This document shows positions 55,083 through 64,000 of a stretch of DNA of 64,000 nucleotides, one piece after another. Location of the stretch: positions 15,514,030 to 15,578,029 of the forward strand of contig OZ036004.1 of the NCBI GenBank assembly GCA_964035015.1, given 5' to 3'. The position numbers and the translations under genes are program-made. The DNA is from Corallium rubrum. Lineage: Eukaryota > Cnidaria > Anthozoa > Scleralcyonacea > Coralliidae. The notes below the pieces were generated by a model. The model saw only the letters and a program-made list of their open reading frames with translations. It did no database searches and was not told the DNA's origin. The first letter of the stretch is position 1. Each line of letters opens with the position of its first letter.

Positions 55083-57070
55083 CAGAGTTTTCAGATTTCT
55101 AACATTTAACAACAGCTGGCATAGCAATAGCTAACGAATCATTCAGTTGCAATGTACCGGTAGGGAGCAGAGGGAGTGTGCTCTTGCATAAGCCAATATT
55201 GGATCATAACCCAATAATAAGATATAAATTGTTCATGTCCCACGGTGAAGCAAGCTTTAAAAATTTAACACTTATTATTAATTTTATATCTTGCTTGTAA
55301 ACACGAAAGAATGTATATTTCATTCTAAAGACTTGGTCTGATAGCCTGCTTTACAGACGTAATTGAACGTCTGCTTGCACGAGAGCTACAATCCATTCCC
55401 TTTGTGTACATGGACTAATGAAATTACAGCATTGTCGTGCTAAATAAAGCTGTTCTGGGCTGGTTTTGTTATGTGTAAAGCTAATATTTTGAAAGGTTTA
55501 GCCAAGAACTCACGAGATTTACGAAGAATATTGTTTTGGCTATGTTCTTCGGAATGGAGTAAATAGCATCTTTTCTCTGTTCTTTCACAATACGATCCTT
55601 ATGTTTTGCAAAAATATGACCTAGCGTTGAGAAAGGTTTTTGAGAAACTACCTAAGATTCTTTTAATTTGTTCCATAATTCCTTGAATGTACGGAACAAT
55701 CGCAAAACCCATTGTCGAATTTCCATCCCATCAGTGTTTTTGCGTGGTGGTGGTGTAACTAGTTTTAAACAGTTTTTTTTAAGAAAACATTAGGATAGTT
55801 ATATTCGCCTTTAAAACGTCAAATACATATTGTTGTTCACTATCTCTCGACTCGGCACTAGATGGCATGCCCTGGGCTGTCAAAAACAAAGTTCTTGAAA
55901 CGGACTTCTTATGGAAAAAATGATGATTAGAGTCAAATGGGAGATATCTGTCTATTTTAATTGGATTGTGACTAGATTGTATTTAAATAAGAAGCCTAAA
56001 TTGCCGGCTGACTTTAGTTCTTATTCTATCAACATATTAACTTTTCAATTTATTAAAATAATTAACAATTAAGATATTGATTTTTATTTCCTGACACAGC
56101 TAGCATACTCTACATCTTGTTAGAATAAATACAACAAATTTTTATCATATTTTTCCAAAGCAAAGATACTTGAACAGCGACATGGAATATCGAATCCAGT
56201 TGTCTTCATGCATTAAAGGAACATTAATCTATAGTTTTGAACATTTGTGTAAATTTGTCGGTTTTTTGCATGTTAAGCTAAATAGTCCAATATATTTCGA
56301 GGTGTTAAGTGTTAGGAAATTTGATATCGAAACCTTTTGTCGAGCTCAAGTGTTTAAGCTAATATCACTATTGTCTGTAAAGGTTTTATATATTTTAAGC
56401 AGTTTATTATGCAGCTGGTTCGATTTAACCAGCTATTACGCACATAAGAAAAAACATACATATATTGTGAAGAATAAAATATTTAGACTTTTAAATCGAT
56501 AGCGAATTTGTTGGAATTGATTGACAAAAAACGAAGAAAGAATATTCCAATTTGAATATTATCGCCATGATGTAACACAGTCACAGACGTTTGTTGATAT
56601 TATCAGATTACCTATTAATAAGCGCGTATAGCTAATTTAAGACATCTGCATGTTATATATGAGTCAAGTTTTTTCACAATCTAAACTATAATCCAAAACG
56701 CTTAGTACAGTAGAGTATTTAAAAACATGCGTAGTATTATATCCATACTTGCAGAACCCAAAGTTCTAAAGAAAACTTCATTTATTCTTACATGTTTAAA
56801 AGTTAAAATTTTTTAAATTTTTATCTGTTTGTAAATACACAAGAAATAATTAGCCGCCTACAGCGAGTGACCTTGTGAGATTAATAAAAGGATAAAGGGG
56901 GGGGGGGGGGGGGGGGTGCTAATCATCCTTACTTGCACCCAGAGGCTGAATTGCGAAGGATGCAGCTCAACGTGGCCGTGTCGAGGCATATCAAAGGCGC
57001 TCCAGGCAGCCGCCATACGACACAGTTCAGACCACGGATCACAGCTAAGATGTTGGGTGTTGATTTTATG
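55083..57070. other. non-genic interval
   Basis: No gene recognised. The frame at 56170-56502 (+) has no domain I know. A poly-G run lies at about 56,898-56,916. Confidence 0.45.
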
Positions 57071-57264
57071 GAGGGAGGAAAACCGGAGAACCCGGCGAAA
57101 AACCCTTGAAGCACAGGAGACTACAACTCTACTCACATGAGTTCCAAACTAGAAACGGGATATTCCCAAGCGGTCACCCATCCAAGTACTAACCCCGTTT
57201 AACCGGGCTTAACTTTTTGCTGAGAGGCAGCGGGCTAACAGCATATGCCACCCATGCTTCCCTA
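57071..57264 (-). mobile_element. 5S rRNA-derived SINE, copy 3
   Basis: The minus strand reads AAGTTAAGCCCGGTTAAACG, GGTTAGTACTTGGATGGG, GACCGCTTGGGAATA, close to a real 5S rRNA internal region, then CCGGGTTCTCCGG as in copy 1. It is cut before the A-rich tail. Confidence 0.78.
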
Positions 57265-57774
57265 AGCCTTGTTGTCATGGAAACACGAATCGTGAGAGGC
57301 ATGATAAGTAACTATATGATTGCACAATTCCCTTTACGTAATAATTACATATGTTCGTAACACCGCGAAATTGTCAATTTTATCGTTTTAAAATCGTTTT
57401 TATATTGTTCTCAGTCCTCAGGGGAGCAGAAAATAATGGCCTCATTACCTGAAACAATATGAAAGCGCTAGGAAAACGTACACGTGTGGATGGGGTCTTA
57501 GGCCTGTGACAAACGGTGTATTTTTCATGCGCCGTATAAAATATGAGAATTAAGTTCATGAAAAATACGCCGTCTGTAACATTAAATAAGGCAATTTCAT
57601 TAAGTTCGACAGTGCCATTAAATACGACGAGCCCAGTCGTATAATACGACTCAAGTACGGCGTTGGTGCAGACGGCGTACTATTCATGCGCCGAATAAAA
57701 TGCATACATTAGTTTACAATATGATACGAGAAGTTTATACCGCAAGTGAAGTGCTGCCTCGAGAGGGACAAAAA

Positions 57775-58235
57775 CCTTTAGCCTACTCCACAGGCAAATA
57801 TCTGCAGTCCGTGACCAATATGACACCCCTCTTGCCCACTCCACCCAAGATTACCCACACCACCCAAGATTGCTCACACCACTCAAGATTTCCCACTCCA
57901 CCTGAGATTGCCCACTCCACCCGATATTGCCCACTCCACCCAAAATTGCCCACTCCACCCAAAATTGCCCACTCCACCCAATATTGCCCACTCCACCCAA
58001 GATTGCCCACTACACCCGTGATTGCCCACTACACCCGAGATTGCCCACTCCACCCAAGATTGCCAACTCCACCTAAGATTGGCCACTCCACCTACGATTG
58101 CCCACTCCATCCATTTTTTTCTCACCTCTTCGCCATAAGAGTCTGCAGAGTTGCCTGCGAAGAAGACTGGGAAGTCCAAAAATGTAATATTAATTACAAT
58201 TACAATAGCCAGAGTATTTACACATTTACATAACC
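57775..58235. repeat. minisatellite module, first copy
   Basis: Leader (CCACAGGCAAATATCTGCAG), about fifteen units of 19 bp (GATTGCCCACTCCACCCAA and variants), then a trailer (CGCCATAAGAGTCTGCAGAG ... CAGAGTATTTACAC). Confidence 0.9.
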
Positions 58236-58690
58236 TTTAGCCCACTCCACAGCCAAATATCTGCAGTCCGTGACCAATGTGACACCCCTCTTGCCCACTC
58301 CACCCAAGATTACCCACACCACCCAAGATTGCTCACACCACTCAAGACTGCCCCCTCCACCCAAGATTACCCACTCCACCCAAGATTTACCACTCCACCT
58401 GAGATTTCCCACTCCACCCGATATTGCCCACTCCACCCAAAATTGCCCACTCCACCCAAGATTGCCCACTCCACCCAAGATTGCCCACTCCACCCGAGAT
58501 TGCCCACTACACCCGAGATTGCCCACTCCACCCAAGATTGCCAACTCCACCCAAGATTGCCCACTCCATCCAATTTTTTCTCACCTCTTCGCCATAAGAG
58601 TCTGCAGAGTTGCCTGCGAAGAAGACTGGGAAGTCCAAAATGTAATATTAATTACAATTACAATTACAATAGCCAGAGTATTTACACAGC
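58236..58690. repeat. minisatellite module, second copy (tandem)
   Basis: Repeats the leader, a similar number of 19-bp units, and the same trailer as the first module, so a block of about 455 bp was duplicated head to tail. The 19-bp period opens several long frames that are not genes. Confidence 0.9.
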
Positions 58691-59555
58691 TCTTCTATAT
58701 ATTTTTAATTATATTATAAGATTGAAAACAACAAGGGTTTTGACAGGATATACACACAATTAAATAATCACACCTCTTGCTCTGATGCTGTGGCAAAATT
58801 GTCAATGCAATTCCAAGTGCTTAATATGTTTTGACAAATCTAGAGCTTTAGTAAAATTATACAGCAATGTACTGTTGAGCCCATCACATTATTTTGTAGA
58901 ATTTGTATAAGTCAAAATACACACACGCAGATAGTAGCGTCTGATCAGAATGCTGATCAGGTCAAACACAAATACCCAATGAACCCCCACCAACATACAC
59001 CTAAAAATAAAAGAAAACAACTGGAATCTCCTACAAAGAAACAGAGTTGTCAGTTGTAGAAATTGATACTCGACAAGAAAAACTCCCCACCGAAATTGTA
59101 AGACAGTTCACAAGTGTGTTCAGAGGTTAGAGAACAAGAACGATTCATTGCCAATTTAGAAAATCCATCGCCGTCGTCAACTTACATCTCGACTTACATG
59201 CAATTTGTAAGAGCAAATTCTTCTGGCGTATGTGATATAAGTTGTAGGAAGAAACTTCCTACGTCACAAAACGTCATAAAATGGTCAACATCCCTCTCAA
59301 AATCGAGATTTCGTTCAATGTTGACTATACATAGCTCGGCAAAGAGGCCTGGACATGAGACACGGGTAACCCATGTCAAGACTAATATGTTTGCCTTCGG
59401 CAGCAAATACATTTTCTATCCGCAATTCATGTTTGTAACATCGTTTCCAGACCTACGACTCGAGAACTGTAATTTATTCGACTTATTAAATACGACGAAA
59501 ATACGCCGTATAACCCATCAGGAACAATTTCAGAATTTGGGTCGACTATAATAGG
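58691..59555. other. right interior of the Harbinger-like element
   Basis: Open frame 59114-59551 (+, about 145 codons) is of unknown nature. It shows no motif I recognise and may be remnant or chance. Confidence 0.35.
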
Positions 59556-59647
59556 TATTTTATACGGCGCATGAAAAATACGCCGTTTGTCACAGGCCTT
59601 AGGAGCACATATGACTATGAATTTTCATCCTTAGCCCTCCATCAGTG

Positions 59648-59725
59648 CCTCAGTGGCTCAGTGGTTAGAGCGTCTAACCGGTCATTAGAAGGTTGCAGGT
59701 TCGAACCGTGTCTGGGGTCTCAGAA
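59648..59725 (+). mobile_element. tRNA-like sequence, SINE head or tRNA pseudogene
   Basis: TGGCTCAGTGGTTAGAGCG (A box) and GGTTGCAGGTTCGAACC (B box). CCTCAG pairs with CTGGGG as an acceptor stem, and TCTAA/TTAGA forms an anticodon stem with GGT in the anticodon position. The T-stem is incomplete and position 33 is C, so a functional tRNA is unlikely. Confidence 0.55.
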
Positions 59726-60462
59726 ATATTTTCTGAGTAATTGAGCTTGACGAACGTTAACCGAACGTCTGTTGGAAGACTTTACATGTTACGTCATTCG
59801 GATAAACTTGTGAAATGTTGCACCATCGTCATAGAAAGAATTGTTATCGAACATCCAAATTGGCACAGAGAATCCATAAAAGTTGATTAATTTCAAATGC
59901 GACTAGGCAGTTCAGTAGAAGAAGAACAAGTCCAGCTGTACATTGTCCACAATGTACGTCTTCCAAGACGATTGAAAATGGCACCAAACGAAAGCGAATT
60001 CAGACTGATGTTAATTTGAAATACAAAAGTCTTTCGTTTGCGATAAATCAATGCCACGGTTGATATACAGTCGCTTGTACCTAAGTGGAAACACTGCCCA
60101 TCAAACATGTTCTATTTCAACGTCAAACATAAAAGTTCTGCTTGGAAACATATTATATTTCCCTTCGATACGTAGACTACATGCTTGTGCTCTTAGCCAG
60201 TCACGTCTTGCCAATCCCAATCCATGCTGTCAATTTCAAAACGGTTAACTTTTGAACATGTTTCGAACATGTATTGACGGGCGGTATTTCCACTTAGGTG
60301 CAAATGACAGTAATGACTTTCTTTTGTTTTTGAAAAGAATGAAAGTATTAGCAGTGTCGCAAAATTGCTTTCTTACACTGCACGGAAATTTTTGGTGAAT
60401 GGTTTCACACTGTTTTATCTGTAGGAAAATAATATCTTGAACGTTTTCCGTTTCAACGTAAC
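59726..60462. other. non-genic interval
   Basis: No gene or repeat with clear ends recognised between the Harbinger-like element and the second PLE. Confidence 0.4.
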
Positions 60463-60475
60463 ATTGTCTATATAA
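60463..60475. repeat. 13-bp target-site duplication, left copy
   Basis: ATTGTCTATATAA, repeated exactly at 62267-62279. Confidence 0.85.
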
Positions 60476-60562
60476 TAAAAGCTTCTAGGACAGCGTCGGC
60501 CACGGTTGAAATCCAAATATTACCAGGGTTAAGTCACGTTGGCCTGAAAAAAAGAGAAAAAT

Positions 60563-60602
60563 TTTCTCGACGTTTCGAGCGAAGGCCCTTCGTCAGGAGA
60601 AA
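60563..60602 (-). ncRNA. hammerhead ribozyme motif in inverted arm
   Basis: On the minus strand: TTTCTC, CTGACGA, stem II GGGC-CTTC-GCTC with one bulged A, GAAACGTC, GAGAA. Stem III is the minimal ACGT palindrome, as in dimer-active PLE hammerheads. Confidence 0.65.
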
Positions 60603-61079
60603 TTAGTAAACAACTCACATGTGGTCACGCGTATTTATAGCAGAGCCACAATGGGAATCACTTGAACACATGTAAGCCAATAAAAACAAAGTAAACAAAT
60701 AAATTAATATGTAGTTTTAGCCTGTGTGCAGGTGCTGACCCAATTTGTGGGTCAGCTACCTGCAAATAGGCAAAGAAACAGGTTATAAGTTACTATTTAA
60801 ATCATCGGAAAAAGGTTAAGGAAAAGGTGTGGAATATGGTGGTGGAGTGAGCTAAATGAAAGAGAATCGCTCATTGAGGCCGTGAGGGTGAATGGTACCA
60901 AGTTTGTAAATGAGACGCATTTCTTGTTTACGACGAGTATCGTTACAACCTGTAATGGGCTGAATGGCACAGATTTTCATGTTGGAAAAGGAGTGGTTGG
61001 CACTGTTGAAGTGCCTGGCAACAGGTTTGTTTTGCACATTGTATTTGACATCACGAAGGTGTTCAACAAACCTGTCACC

Positions 61080-61932
61080 AAAACCTCTCATCATCCTAAA
61101 CACACCAAAACTTCCATTCCTTTCTCTCAATTTCTTCGTCTTCGCCGCCTCTGCAGTGAAGATGACGATTTCAATGCCAAATGTTTGGAAATGAGAAACT
61201 TTTTTGTTAATCGCGGTTATCCTTCCCACCTCTTAGACACTGCCTTACACAAGGTCTCCAACATTTCCCGTTCAGACACCTTAAGCGAACCTTTGGCTAC
61301 CATTTCTAATGAAAAAGTACCTCTAGTTCTCACTTTTCATCCCTTCAATTTCAAAGTAAGGGACATCGTTAACCGCAATTTCGACCTCATTAAAAATGAC
61401 CCAGAAACATCTTCCATTTTCTCTGAGAAACCCCTAGTATCTTTTCGGTATAGCAAAAACATCCGGGAAAACGTTGTTCACAGCTCACTGCAGCAAGCCT
61501 TGGTATCACATGTTGGCACTAGCTCTTGCTGTCGTGGTAGGTGCAACACCTGTAAATATTTAGACTACTCAATTTCAATTTCGGCTCCAAAATGTAGGTT
61601 CAACATAACCCATAGTTTCACTTGCACTTCCTCCAACCTCATTTACTGTATCTCTTGCAGTAAATGTCCCATGCTTTACATCGGAGAAACTGGAAGACGT
61701 TTAGGTGACAGGTTTGTTGAACACCTTCGGTGATGTCAAATACAATGTGCAAAACAAACCTGTTGCCAGGCACTTCAACAGTGCCAACCACTCCTTTTCC
61801 AACATGAAAATCTGTGCCATTCAGCCCATTACAGGTTGTAACGATACTCGTCGTAAACAAGAAATGCGTCTCATTTACAAACTTGGTACCATTCACCCTC
61901 ACGGCCTCAATGAGCGATTCTCTTTCATTTAG
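61080..61932 (+). pseudogene. C-terminal fragment of a PLE protein with GIY-YIG nuclease, frameshifted
   Basis: The coding match begins at TSHHPKHTKTSIPFSQFLRL, downstream of where the RT catalytic core would be. It continues through a Cys-rich segment (SSCCRGRCNTCKY, IYCISCSKC) into GIY-YIG (MLYIGETGRRLGDRFVEHLR). An extra G at about 61,731 shifts the frame; the tail (DVKYNVQNKPVARHFNSA ... stop) continues to 61,932. The inverted left arm keeps the unshifted version of this site. No RT domain is present, so it is inactive alone. Confidence 0.82.
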
Positions 61933-62181
61933 CTCACTCCACCACCATATTCCACACCTTTTCCTTAACCTTTTTCCGATGATTTAAATAGTAACTTATA
62001 ACCTGTTTCTTTGCCTATTTGCAGGTAGCTGACCCACAAATTGGGTCAGCACCTGCACGCAGGCTAAAATTACATATTAATTTATTTGTTTACTTTGTTT
62101 TTATTGGCTTACATGTGTTCACGTGATTCCCATTGTAGCTCTGCTATAAATACGCGTGACCACATGTGAGTTGTTTACTAA

Positions 62182-62221
62182 TTTCTCCTGACGAAGGGCC
62201 TTCGCTCGAAACGTCGAGAAG
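62182..62221 (+). ncRNA. hammerhead ribozyme motif, second PLE family
   Basis: TTTCTC (62182-62187), core CTGACGA (62188-62194), bulged A, stem II GGGC-CTTC-GCTC, GAAACGTC (62208-62215), then GAGAAG (62216-62221). Cleavage is predicted after C 62215. Upstream, at about 62,022-62,060, a strong hairpin (GCTGACCCA/TGGGTCAGC) is also present in the inverted arm. Confidence 0.7.
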
Positions 62222-62266
62222 ATTTTTCTCTTTTTTTCAGGCCAACGTGACTTAACCCTGGTAATA

Positions 62267-62279
62267 ATTGTCTATATAA
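62267..62279. repeat. 13-bp target-site duplication, right copy
   Basis: ATTGTCTATATAA, identical to 60463-60475. Confidence 0.85.
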
Positions 62280-62820
62280 CACACCTATAAGTCATGATAT
62301 CATTCGGTTGTGACTTGTGAGGACAAAATTCAATTTGGCAAGACGTCAAATGTTTCCTATTGATGACTGTACTAAATTAGCATTAGGTGTACAGGTATAA
62401 TATTTAATGATTTCCCGCTCCTTTGGTTCCATAAAATAGATTACTGTTTTCATTCATATAACATTTAATAAAATTTTACACGGGAATATTTCGATTTCGT
62501 TTCTCGGTTGCATACGTCCCATCTTCTGAAACAATCATATTTTTTATCATGTGTAACCCTCAATTTACATGATTACAGTAGTTTCTTTATAGTTTACCCT
62601 ATGTATTTTACATGTAAATTAGTCTGATTGTGACAATGCAAGATTGCTAATCTTGGGCAAAAGTAAAATAATGGCGAACGGTTAATATGCTTATTCTTTT
62701 TTCAGCGCCGAGACTCGTTTATGAACTGAAAGAGAACCACATGTCTTTAATCTGGAATCTAAACCTTTAATCTGGAAAGGAAGCTCTTAATCTGTGGCGA
62801 CGTTTCCCCAAACCCTGGAC
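62280..62820. other. non-genic interval
   Basis: Nothing recognised between the PLE and the PHD-finger remnant. Confidence 0.4.
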
Positions 62821-62835
62821 CCATCAGAAAGCCTA

Positions 62836-63134
62836 AGCCTAAGTATACTAAGTATCCTTGCGGAGAGTGCTGCAAGAACGTTAGACAAAACCAAGATGCC
62901 ATTGTGTGTGCTTAATGTGGCACTAGGTTCCATGCTATATGTTTGCACATGTCTAGCTGTATCTTCAAGTACTATCTAGAGCATCCAAATATCGACTGGA
63001 TCTGTATTACATGTTCATTGCCAAATTTAAACGACTTATTCTTCATGGATACTCATAGCGAATTCTCAGATACCGATTCTACTATAGCTGACACGGCTCT
63101 CTTAACGGATGACATACAACAATTGAGGGAATAA
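62836..63134 (+). pseudogene. PHD-finger remnant of a LINE-type ORF
   Basis: One frame reads KYPCGECCKNVRQNQDAIVC, a TAA stop, CGTRFHAICLHMSS, then WICITCSLPNLNDLFF. The C-x2-C, C-x2-C, H, C and C-x2-C spacing is that of a PHD finger. The following LPNLNDLFF is typical of the N-terminal protein of cnidarian CR1/L2-like LINEs. The internal stop and the absence of downstream RT make this a remnant. Confidence 0.65.
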
Positions 63135-63300
63135 TCGGAAGCAATGTATTATCGCAAACTTAATATTCAAATTTCATACGCTGTACTATTTCTGAAATTC
63201 CTATTGGTTTATCTGTACCACGTGACCTAGCGTTGCCTACTACGGCACAGCCGGTGATTGTAAAACAACAATACATGGGAAGAACAACAATACTGTAGAT

Positions 63301-64000
63301 TATGGAGGAAAACTCGAGATTTGACGACTTATCAGATACAGAAATCGTTAATATTATCAATGAATCTGTTCCAAAAAACACAAGGCGATCAACAACATGG
63401 GGAGTCTCGATTTTCAAAGGGAAGACACCCAAAATACGAGTCAAAATATATGTTTTGTTTTTCCCGCCGAAACGTACTTAACTTTTTGTGGCTTCTTGTT
63501 GCTGGTTCACGTTTGTTTCACTGATATAATCCTTCCTTCTTTTCAGACTGGCTGTTTAAAAAGTTCCCAAACGAGACCCTCGAAAGTCTTTCCTCGCCTG
63601 TCCTGGCAGATAGGCTAAAGAAATTTTATCAGGAAGTTAAAAAGTCTCCAACAGAACATTACAGCTCTTCGGCACATCTTTCAATTCGTTCAGCCATTGA
63701 TCGGTATCTGACTTCAGAACCGGTGTCAAAGTATTTTTCAATCATAAGAAGCCAGTGTTTCAAACAAGCAAATAAATCTCTTAATGCTAAGCTAAAGAAT
63801 CTCAAAGCATCCGGCTTAGCCAAGGTTCGCCATCACTCATCGATTCCGTCAGAAGAAATTCAAAAATGCTAAGAAAAGTATTTGATGACGAAACGCCTCT
63901 CAGTTTGCTTCGGGTTAATTGGTTCAACATCACCTTGTTTTTTTGCCGTAGAGGGCGAAAAAACCAACGAAACTTAACTCCGGAGAGCTTCGAGACCAGA
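63301..64000 (+). CDS. DUF3504 (KIAA1958/QRICH1-like) gene, partial, probably frameshifted
   Basis: ATG 63301 opens with FDDLSDTEIVNIINESVPK and STTWGVSIFK. An intron is inferred to end at TTCTTTTCAG (63546), after which the frame continues WLFKKFPNETLESLSSPVLA, DRLKKFYQEVKK and SQCFKQANKSLNAKLKNLKA. The donor is unresolved. At 63870 a TAA appears; the next frame carries on with VFDDETPLSLLRVNWF and LFFCRRGRKNQRNL to the window end, so a one-base loss in the A-run near 63,862 is likely. The domain derives from Crypton-type tyrosine recombinases and is abundant in cnidarians and fish; the protein may be domesticated or mobile. Confidence 0.7.

Larger units (their letters stand above)
57501..59598. 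mobile_element. TTA-flanked Harbinger-like non-autonomous transposon (2.1 kb)
   Basis: The left TIR 57501-57543 starts GGCCTGTGACAAACGG and matches the inverted right end 59556-59598 with one difference. TTA flanks both ends (57498-57500 and 59599-59601). A TTA duplication and GG-start TIRs are PIF/Harbinger hallmarks. The interior contains two copies of a minisatellite module and an open frame at 59114-59551 that I cannot identify; I see no DDE transposase or Myb-like ORF. Confidence 0.85.
60476..62266 (+). mobile_element. second-family PLE insertion, 5'-truncated with inverted 5' arm
   Basis: Bracketed by a 13-bp perfect duplication. The left 60518-61079 is the reverse complement of the right 61704-62266 (562 and 563 bp). 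Between them lies the C-terminal part of a PLE protein. A 42-bp non-homologous leader (60476-60517) precedes the left arm. The structure fits a truncated insertion with an inverted partial copy, as is common for PLEs. Confidence 0.88.

Overview
The window looks like a piece of a metazoan nuclear genome, most likely a cnidarian and probably an anthozoan (coral or sea anemone). The reasons are GT-AG introns, AT-rich intergenic DNA with long (AT)n tracts, a secreted PAN + contactin-associated-protein-like fibrinogen-domain gene of the sort expanded in cnidarians, and a mixture of mobile elements typical of those genomes. The species call is inference from protein style, not from a database match. 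Host genes are few; most recognisable sequence is mobile DNA.

Layout. 1-11 kb holds no recognisable host gene: microsatellites, a foldback made of two inverted Penelope-like element (PLE) ends inside an (AT)n tract, a minisatellite of palindromic units (2.8-3.3 kb) and a nested pair of inverted-repeat transposons (6.86-8.18 kb). 11,255-18,407 is a complete 7.15-kb DNA transposon: 95-bp terminal inverted repeats (TIRs), a perfect 9-bp target duplication, a DUF6589-type presumptive transposase on + and a RecQ-like helicase on -, arranged tail to tail so that each gene starts just inside one TIR. 20.1-21.8 kb is a small-exon gene with two CCHC zinc knuckles.

23.4-37.4 kb is a cluster of six copies of one PLE (reverse transcriptase + C-terminal GIY-YIG endonuclease). 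Two copies are on -, four on +. The two groups meet head to head at 28,042, and the last three + copies repeat with a period of about 2,389 bp. Each copy ends in a type I hammerhead ribozyme, and the ORF stop codon lies inside the catalytic core. Isolated copies of the same ends sit in (AT)n tracts elsewhere.

37.7-43.97 kb on - carries a decayed 5'-truncated transposase followed by an eight-exon DUF4806-family gene. 44.8-54.6 kb on - is the PAN/fibrinogen-domain gene, whose two introns are full of SINEs, foldbacks and microsatellites. 57.5-59.6 kb is a TTA-flanked, Harbinger-like non-autonomous element that contains a duplicated 19-bp-unit minisatellite also present at 38.1 kb. 60.48-62.27 kb is a second, different PLE insertion with a 13-bp target duplication, a 0.56-kb inverted arm and its own hammerhead motifs. 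The window ends with a LINE-type PHD-finger remnant and the start of a DUF3504 (KIAA1958/QRICH1-like) gene.

All joins and frameshifts were read by eye from one sequence; no alignment or search was run.
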